Below, piece by piece: positions 33,876 to 42,900 of a DNA stretch of 64,000 nucleotides. Source of the stretch: Lithodes maja (taxonomy: Eukaryota; Arthropoda; Malacostraca; Decapoda; Lithodidae); the NCBI GenBank assembly GCA_037953745.1, contig JBAKBP010010368.1, forward strand, positions 1 through 64,000, written 5' to 3'. A program made the position numbers and the translations under genes. The notes below the pieces were generated by a model. That model saw only the letters and a list, made by a program, of their open reading frames with translations, was not told the origin of the DNA and ran no database searches. How positions within the stretch are numbered: position 1 is the stretch's first letter; every line of letters begins with the position of its first letter.

Positions 33876-34270
33876 TTAAATAAGGGACAGAAGACAGGTA
33901 TGGCAAAGAAACTGCATAAGCCTGTCGGTGGAAAACGTAGGTGACTCACAAATGTTTTGAGACTTGGAGCTCATGAAAAGCGAACCTCGGTCTCGTTGCC
34001 ATGCCTGGTACACCAACTTGTCCGAACGTCTGTTGTATCTGCAACCTTGACTTAGCCTTAATACCTGTCCAGGGGGTGCCGAAACTTTGGTTCACGGGTG
34101 TACATTCACACGATTGTATGAAGCTTAGGAAGGTTATATGGTGGCTAAGAGGATTAATTGAATTAGTCTGTATCCTTTTATTTGGTAGACGTCCTTCCTA
34201 TGCTCAATAACATTGTGTAATAGTTGCCAGGATATAATGAAAAAGACGTTGCCGGAACAGAAGGGGTTAA

Positions 34271-37100
34271 AACACTCCTTGTTGCAGGTCAAGAATAGCA
34301 CGACAGGGTTTAGTGGTGGCTGAAGGAAAAGTGTCACAGATTTCGGGATTTTGTGAGTATTGTGGATTGTGCAGAGTGGTGAAGGTAAAAAGCTATGTGT
34401 GCCTTGAGGGTTGTGTGGAGTAGTGGAAGGGAATAGTATGTGGGATGTGAAATGTGTGGAGTGATGGAAGTGTGTTGGTCATGTCGAATGATCTAGGCAA
34501 AATATGTGAGATTTGTGGATTCTGTAGATTGATGTCGGTCGACGAACATATTTGTGAGAAACGCATATTGTGTGATTTGATGGTAATAACAAATTTTGTG
34601 TTATAATAGTAGACTGTAAAGTGTTAGTGGTTGTGTGTTAGCTTTTAAGGGTCGTATGGTCAAGGGTTTATAGAGGCTTCAATGATTTCAAATAATTAAT
34701 TTCGTCTAATAGTTGTTCCACGAAAATACTCTTTAATAATTATTGACAAGGCTTCGCTGGCAACAACCAATTATTAAGGCTCGCTAACGACATGCTATGT
34801 GATATGCTAAAGGCGTAGACACAATGCACCTTGCATAGTGTGTGAATTATCGCGTTGGTATTGTCTTGATTTACTGCGCGCACGCGTGTGTGTGTTGTAA
34901 GCAAGGATTGGAATTACGCTTATAAGTATAAATGACGTTATTTCTGTAAGTTGCATGTCAAATAAATTGAGAAGAGGTTAATGAATACATAGCATTCACA
35001 ATATTTATAAACCGAGTACATTGAATAAGGATTGGCTATGCCAGGTTAGGTTAGATCTGGATAGTTTTATCCAGGTAGCATATAATAAATGAACCATGTA
35101 GTTATGGTTATTCCAGGATGCCCAGGCTCATCACACCTGTTGAACCTGCTCACTCCAGTTGGAGGAGTGCAAATAGGAGAATGCATAAACAACTACGGTA
35201 TGGGGATGATGTTATTTGAATGGCAGGAACGGGTGGAAAATGCAGCAGCTTTTGAATTTAGTACAGGAACAATAATTAATCCATTCTCTGCGGGCTTATT
35301 TGAGCTATTTAGGGCATATTCAGGCACTCCTGAATGATAAATCAAGCATCTGACTTAAATGAACTGTATTCTGCCGAAAACTAGGCGAAAATAGCTTCAA
35401 AATGAGACCAGAACGAGCTTCGTAGATGGCGGAGTTCATCCGCAGCGTTGCCATAGACATTTGGGAAAACCGCTAATTATTAGCTCTCGCTCGCTCGGCA
35501 ACACTGTTGTGAGACACCCGCGCGAGACAGTCTCCCTCAGTGAGCGGCTGGCTGCTCTGAGGGTCGGAGGGAGGTCCCTCACGCTCTCGCTCACTGACAC
35601 TCAATTTCTACATTTTTTACAGGCTTGTAAAGGCTGGAAATTGCTGTAAATTGCCTGTGCGTTCCAAAACGTCGCCCGCAGGGAAAGGGTTAAAGTATAA
35701 TCAAATGGAGGTACATCTAAACCAAACCTAGGTAATACAAATAGCTGAACAAAAGAGGATTTACTGCAACATTTGGGAAAGATCGAACAATTAGATACAT
35801 TAAAATGTAGTTTATTTTGTTCAAACATGTGATGCATATAGTGCAGTACAAAAAATATTATGACTGGGACATTTAACAATTATTTAATTGAAGAGATTAT
35901 GGAGAAATATAAGTTTATCAACAATACTTTCGATTATACTGAATCAAACTATTACTACCTACAGTAACATATGAAGCCAAATGTTGGATACCTAAATATG
36001 AATAGCATTTGAAATGTACTGGCTCTCATTAGACTATTGTATACAGTCTAGGAAGGATCTGTGGAAATTCTAAGGTAAAGACCGTCTCAATTATCCCTCT
36101 GACTTCCATATTCCCTTCCTAATCTGAATAAAATCGTCTAATAATGGCCAGCAAATAAACACATAAATGTGTATTGTATCTTCTAAGGGTTAAGTGGAAA
36201 ACATAATGAGTGGAGCATCCTAAATCGAAACTATGTTGGCTAATCTTTGTAATAAATCACATCTTCGCATATGTAACCATTAATATCACATTTTGTGTTT
36301 GTATCTTTGAAAATATGAAGCAAGCACATCAAGTATAGGCCTACAGGCTTGGCTCCTACACCACCACACTGATTACTTTATGGAGCCAGAATGAGTAGAG
36401 ACTTTTACCTATTTTTAAGAACAGTACACCAAATGTACAGTATAAATGCATTAATTAATATACTCACTAAAACAACATTTATTTGAATCAAGGCAAATAT
36501 ACAAAACATTATGTGTTTCTTGTATATTACCAACTTATTACATAGATATTTCGGCTCGACACACAGACCAAGAAGATCATTGGACAATCTTGCCTTCCTT
36601 CTGCTTTGTATGTAATACTATTCACGTACAGTAGGTCGCTGGTACATACTTCTTGTCTCAGGCTCCTGTGGCCAGAGATAGGCAGATAAATAGGATTATA
36701 GATATATGGCTAGATAGATAGTTAAGGAAAGAGAGTTAGAGAGCCAAAACGGTAGATTGAACATTGGTTTATACAATACAAAACAAAACAAATCCATCCG
36801 TGTGCAAAAACTGCTGCCCTATATGATACCCATGATAGATGTGGTGGCCAGAAAACTGCAGACAAATATGAAATGATTGATGATGACAGGTCATAATAGT
36901 GTGAGGTGAGGGTAGCGGCCGGTAGTGGCCATGACAAAGAAGAAAAGAAAAAACACATTTTGAATCAAGGCAGCGAGTATTATAGAAAATATTGATATAT
37001 ATATATATTATATATTAACGACATGAATATAATCAAAACTCTCCATACAAGTTAAGAGAATTTGGCACCTACAGTATGATCCTTGTATATTGTATTAAAT
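34271..37100. other. Non-coding stretch with MITE remnant
   Basis: The first part (34340-34640) is rich in TGTGG/GTGTG words and looks like a degenerate minisatellite. An ORF of 82 codons at 35089-35337 has no similarity I can name. The rest is AT-rich without gene signal. The RTE-like element starts at 37101. Confidence 0.5.
36030..36189. mobile_element. TTAA MITE fragment (right part)
   Basis: Contains CCCTTCCTAATCTGAATAAA and ends AAGGG before TTAA (36190-36193), like the MITEs at 31762 and 33668. The left end is not recognisable. Confidence 0.6.
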
Positions 37101-37258
37101 ATATCTACGTGCCTTCTGCGTGTCGTCGTAAGAGGCGACTAAAGAGGTTGGGTCGGTGGGCTTGCGACCCCCACCCGGAAAAACAATACGTACCAATGAT
37201 AAACGAACAATCAGCCTCGGATCCGGACGGACCCTGTGTTGACGGACCCCGACCGACT

Positions 37259-37593
37259 ATGGACAAGGTTACGGACATTCTGAGAATAGGTACATGGAAC
37301 GTGAGTGGCATGAATGATGGCACAAAAGAGAGAGAGGTACTGGAAGTGTTAGTGAATGTCAGGCTGGATGTATGTGGAATGACGAAGACCAAATGGAAGG
37401 GTACAGATGTGAGAGACTGGGAGTGTGGAATGGGTGTGTGTGCTGGAATGAGTGAGGGAGCAGCGAGAGAAGGCGATTGTTTATTTGTAAGTAACAAATG
37501 GAAGGAGTGTGCAAGAGAATATGGGTCTGTGTGTTCAAGGATTGTGTGGGTGAGAATGAAAGTAGGAATACAAACGTGGGTGATTGTGTGTGT
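37259..37593 (+). pseudogene. RTE-like copy C, endonuclease N-terminal half
   Basis: From ATG 37259 the frame reads ILRIGTWNVSGMND, the start of an apurinic-type endonuclease (WNV with the metal-binding Asn), then LDVCGMTKTKWKGT, where the usual catalytic Glu (in E-T/T-K type motifs) appears as Thr or Lys. The frame is open further upstream to 37076, but the CGCCTTCTGCGTG-type leader argues against that start. The open frame is cut at 37593 by the LTR of element III inside WVIVCV; it resumes at 47183 as YAPTED, matching an uninterrupted WVIVCVYAPTED. Confidence 0.75.
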
Positions 37594-39449
37594 TGTTACG
37601 ACCGGGCACTCGGGTACACTAGGGCTCTTACACAGGACTCGAGTATGGCTCGCTGCCACAACGGAAACACACGATCCCAACCCCAGAGTACTGCCAGCCG
37701 AACAAAAAACGCCACTACCCTCCAGAGTTCTATCTGCTATAACGGGGTATACAAGAACTCGGTACTAGCGTTTCACACAACAGACTAATAACAAGACGGG
37801 AGTTATCTAGTCTGGTCAACAATCAAACAAAGAAGAAAGTACTACAACACTAAAGAATAGTGTTGGCCGAAGCCGAAGTAATCCACCCTTGAACTAAGAA
37901 CTTAAGAAGTCCTCCACCCTCTACTTCGGATCGGCACTATTACGTTACGTTAAACAATAGTCCTCGAGCATCAAGCAAGGAATCTTCTGATAAGTTAGAT
38001 GCTTCTCGAATACTCATAAGAAGTAAGTATCGGATTTTGAACAGCAATTTAATGAATAACTCACTGGTAATTAAAGGCTTTAAATTGACATAAGAAGAAT
38101 TATAAGAATAAGCAATAGGATATGGCAAACATTAAGAAGAAGTACTCCGACAATGCACTAGCAATAGCCTACTAAGATTGTGCTCGTGGGCCACTAATCT
38201 CTGAAGTAGCTAAGCGTGCCACACATGAAATCAATAGTGCTTAAACAATAATATACATAAAGAGAAGCTTCAATACTATACTGTATCTGCTGGTCGAGCA
38301 AAGTCTAGCTGGGATATCTAAGGTTAAGAGACAATGGCTGAGCAAGCGGCTCGTAGCCTAGCGAGGTCCTTAAGACTGTGCGGCCAAATTACGGTAATTG
38401 ACGGGATGCTCTCTTGAGAGATCCAGATCACTAGTATCTGGTTCTCTCCTGGCGATCCTCTCAAAGTCAAGCAAATGAGATAGCACAGTGTTGGGTGGCA
38501 CAGGCAAAAGCCCTCACTCGCAACACAGTGCTAAACTCCCACGGTACACAGTCAGAAAGACCACCTAGGCGTTCCACGTCTCCGTTGCAATTGTACTGGT
38601 TCAACCGCAACCTAGTACTCATAGGAAATCACAACTCAGAAACCCTATCCCAGTCTAGCATTGCCTAAACCAGCAGAAAACAGGAACATGAATAATCGCA
38701 CACAGGGAAATGCATATACGAGTGCAACAAACATCAATCAATCCTATTCTAGTTAACCCTTCCAAAAATAGGCTATCTAACAGGCACTTATCTCGTGAGA
38801 ACTCAAGCGATAATACTTTGGCTGACTAAATCTGCACCAAAGGGGTCATGGAGGTTAAACAGGGACGAGAAGAGAAGAAGATAGGCTGTTCAGAGAGTAG
38901 AGAAAGTTCACATCAGTCGGAAGAATATGGATAGTTGCAAGGGATATGAGAAGTCGCTTTGCCTGATGAGTTCTGAAGAATGGTGGCAAGAACCTCTCTT
39001 TTTATACTCGGCCCTCTAGCGGCATATCTCAAACTACTTAAGGACCGCCCACTGGCAATCATGACGTCATATTCTCTCTCAATCTGGGATCGACAAAGAA
39101 CTTCCCACGCGCTGAAAGGGAGGAAGGGAGGAGGGAGGAGGGAATTAGGCCTATCTGCCCGCGTGGCGCACTCACTGGTCCCCGTTACGTAATATCTCTC
39201 TCTCTCTCCTCTCATCATTACATATAAGTCCCACACACAATACTTATAACTAATGATATAAAATAGAACTCGTTGACTCAGATGAAAACAAAATACATAT
39301 TTATAATACTTATAGTACAACGGCTCACATAAACTAAGTTAGGAAACTCTACACAGACTACAGCCAAAGTTCCTGCCCTGACGATCCTAGCGAGAGTGGG
39401 GCCTGACTGGGCGTTCTGTACAGCATGCTCATACTCGACATGCGTCACA
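37594..39449 (-). repeat. 3' LTR of element III
   Basis: 1856 bp, TG...CA, indistinguishable by eye from the 5' LTR. Contains the homopurine stretch GGGAGGAAGGGAGGAGGGAG near 39117-39137 and a CT-rich run near 39190-39215. Confidence 0.95.
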
Positions 39450-39962
39450 CCTCCCCCAAGATTTTACTTGCTCAACCCTGAGCTAAAATCTGATATACAG
39501 AACCCCATCAAACCCCTCACACCCAGCGACCGCATGGCACTAAAACAACGCTGAGTTTATCACTAAAACACATCTTATAAAAAAAAAATTCACATTTCAT
39601 AACTCCTCCCAACAATAGTAAAAGACATAATATCATGCTCCCAGAGCGAGCTTACAGCAGCTCAGCCGTTTGATAGTTCGTGGACTACTCAAACACTATA
39701 GGCTATGACAAACTTATACAATTATCTATATCAAAAAGAAAGAGTTTTTATATGATTTTTATATTTTAATATGTTTTTTTCCGGCTGCACTATAAGGGCA
39801 GCCTATTTTCTTCTATACCAAACGCTCAACAATCCTGCTTTACGACCCAATACGCTGGGCTACAACCGCGAGCCAACAAGCACCAAGCACAAAATACTAC
39901 TCAAACCAAAGCAGGAGGCTACCCGTGTGTCAATCTCTTCGGGATCATACACCTGTGATAGC
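39450..39962 (-). other. Polypurine tract and 3' non-coding region of element III
   Basis: The minus strand reads CTTGGGGGAGG (complement of 39450-39460) immediately before the 3' LTR. About 500 nt separate it from the pol stop (TAG, 39963-39965); no frame occupies this space. Confidence 0.9.
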
Positions 39963-42900
39963 CTACGACTGATCATCTACCCTCGATAAACAATCCGCAA
40001 TCACATTGTCACATCCCGCAATATGCCGGATGTCCAGGTTATACTCCTGCAACATCAATGACCACCGGGTCAGTCTCATATTGCGATTGTGAAATTGATT
40101 TAGGAATCTCAAAGGGTGATGATCAGTGTAGATAACCACGACTGGGCCATAGGCTGGAACATACACCTCGAAGTGCCTGAGTGACAGCACAATCGCCAGT
40201 AATTCCTTTTCTATTGTAGAATAGTTCTTTTGTGCAGCATTGAACTTCTTAGAAAAGAAACTTACTGGGTGTTCCACACCTTCATTGTCTGTCTGTAGCA
40301 AGACGGCACCAGCCCCTACACCACTAGCATCTGTTGCCAGCTGAAAAGGCCTGTTAAAGTCTGGGGCCCTGAGTATCGGGTGAGTACACAGCAAATGCTT
40401 CACTAAATTAAAAGCCTTTTCACACTCAGGCGCCCACAAAAACTTTTTGTCTTTAGATAACAAATCTGTGAGAGGTGCCAACACCGTGGAGTAACCTTTT
40501 ATAAAGCGTCTGTAGTAGCCTATCATACCCAAGAATCTCATGATCTGCTTCTTGGTGGTTGGGTGCGGAAATTTATTGATAGCCTGTACCTTGTTCTGAG
40601 GAGGGCACACCTGTCCCCTTCCCACTACAAACCCAAGGTACTGCACAGTGGCTTTTACGAAGTCACACTTTGCCAAATTTACTACCAGACTTGCTTCACT
40701 AAGTTTCCGGAACAAGGTCTCCAGGTGCTCACAATGGCTCTCAAAGTCGTCATCATAAATGATTACATCGTCCAAGTATACGGTGCAATTTGGAATGTCC
40801 TTGACAATTTCATTCATCAGGTTCTGAAACGTTGCTGGTGCATTCTTAAGTCCGTAGGGCATAACATTACACCGGTAAGTACTCCCGTCCACCACAAAAC
40901 CACATACCTCTTTAGCGCGCTCGGACAAAGGTACTTGCCAGTAACCTTTTACTAAATCAACTTTAGACAAAAACCGAGCATTACCAATTTTATCAACACT
41001 ATCATCAACCCGAGGAAGAGGATATGGGTTAGTTGGAGTCAAACCGTTTAGCCTACGGAAATCAATACAGAAGCGTACCTTGCCATCTGGTTTAGGCTGC
41101 AGTGTTACGGGGGAAGTCCATTTAACGGTACCCTTCTCTATCAACCCTCTACCGAGCATATACTCCAACTCATCCCTCAGAGCGGGTAGTTTTATGGGGG
41201 GCACACGGTATGGGATTGACTTAAAGGGTAGATGGTGCCCCACGTCAACATCATGCATAGCCTGAGTAGTGAGGCCTGGATGTTCAGCGAATACAGTGGG
41301 GTATAAACCGAGCAACTGACGGATAGCTTCAAATTGCGGCTCAGGCAAATGGGCTATAGCCTCGTCAGCCCTTAGGCTCGAGTTCCCCGCCCACTGATCC
41401 GCTGAAACATGGTGATCCCAGCTATCCTCCTCTGAAGCTTGACTGTCCCCCTCTCCTTCTCCACCACGGCCGCAACAAGCCAACACAGGGACAGTGAGAG
41501 GCTCAGAGGGGCGCCTCACATACTCTTTTATCAGGTTCACGTGACATAACTGATTCTTCTTCCTCCTGTCTGGAGTGGCAACAAGGTAATCTAGGTCCGA
41601 AATTTTCTCCACAATTTTATAGGGTCCAGTATACTTCGCCGACAAGGGGTTACCCACCAAAGGCAACAAAATCAACACCTCCTGTCCCACAATGAACTCC
41701 CGGAGCTTCACTTTGCGATCATACCTGTCCTTCATTAAAGCTTGTGACCCTGTTAAATTCCGACCTGCCATCTCCAGACTCTTAAGCATGCGCTCACGGC
41801 TTTCAAACACATACTTCAACAAGGAACAAGGCGGCACAGTTCCTTCCCAAATTTCCCGCAGCATATTAAGGGGGCCCCTGACTCGGTGTCCAAAAATCAG
41901 CTCGTTTGGACTAAATCCCAGGCTCTCACCAGGCACTTCCCGAGCAGCAAACAGTACATACGGCAATCCAAGATCCCAATCTCTTCCGTTATCAGCACAA
42001 TAACACCTGAGCATGCTTTTAAGGGTGGCATGCCACCGCTCAAGCACCCCTTGGCTCTCAGGGTGATACGCTGACGATACCACCGCCCGTATTCCATGCT
42101 GTTGCATTGTTTGCTTAAAGAGATTGGAGGTGAAATTGGACCCCTGATCAGACTGAATCTCCTCCGGGTACCCGTACCTTGAAAAGTACCACAACAAGTT
42201 ACTGACTACCGTCTTAGCCATGCCGTTTTTCATGGGGTATGCATCGGGGTATCTAGTGGCAACATCCATGATGGTTAACAAAAATTTATTACCAGCCTTT
42301 GTGGGAGGGAGGGGACCAACCATGTCAACAACAATCTTACTAAAAGGTGGCCCAATTACAGGAATAGGGTGCAACGGAGCTTTAGGAATAACTTGGTTTG
42401 GTTTCCCGACCCGTTGACAAATATCACATGAGTTTATCCAGGACTGCACATGAGACTTCATCCCCGGCCACCAAAACAACTTCCCCAAAGCCGCCACCGT
42501 TTTTCTTACCCCCAAATGTCCTGCCAGCGGTGTGTCATGCGCCAAACTCAGTAGGCTATCCCTGCACTCCCGCGGCACCATCAACTGGTCCACTACCCCG
42601 GACCCCATCTTCCAGCTACGGTTAGGGTCTTGAAAACGCCGATACAGGATGCCATCTAAATAAAAAAAATCTCCCGGCTGTGCATCACCGTCCTCGTCGA
42701 GCTCCACAGCTCCATTAGCACACGTTTGGAGCTCAGGGTCCTCCAGCTGCAACCGACGTATATCTGAGGGTGCCAAGCGATCTAACTGCTCCCGGAGCAA
42801 TGCATGACCCTCCCCGATACTGAGCTGCTCCCTCTGTCTCTCTCGATGTTCATAACGTTGCTGTCGTGGAGACTCGTCATGCCCAGCCTCGTCACTCTCG

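Larger units (their letters stand above)
30157..34100 (+). mobile_element. Tc1/mariner transposon with 31-bp perfect terminal inverted repeats
   Basis: Both ends start CACCCGTGAACCAAAGTTTC and continue identically to 31 bp, then imperfectly to about 59 bp. TA flanks each side (30155-30156, 34101-34102). The interior encodes a decayed Tc1-like transposase in two exons and has accumulated three MITE insertions (31762, 32036, 33668), which explains much of its unusual 3.9-kb length. Confidence 0.9.
30138..34266. mobile_element. TTAA-target MITE split by a Tc1-like element
   Basis: The left end CCCCTTCTGTACGAG follows TTAA (30134-30137). The right end, on the complement, reads CCCCTTCTGTTCCGG before TTAA (34267-34270). 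Removing the Tc1 insertion (30157-34100 plus one TA) joins the halves into a MITE of about 180 bp, similar in its right half to the MITEs at 31762, 33668 and 36030. Confidence 0.8.

Noticed and set aside
35089..35337. 82-codon ORF with an ordinary-looking amino-acid composition
   Set aside because: No domain, no homologue that I recognise, and isolated among repeats; it could be a remnant but cannot be supported.
37594..37790. Recurring ORF of 84-103 codons at the start of every LTR (YDRALGYTRALTQDSS...)
   Set aside because: It recurs only because LTR DNA recurs, reads antisense to the element, shifts frame between copies and has no recognisable domain.
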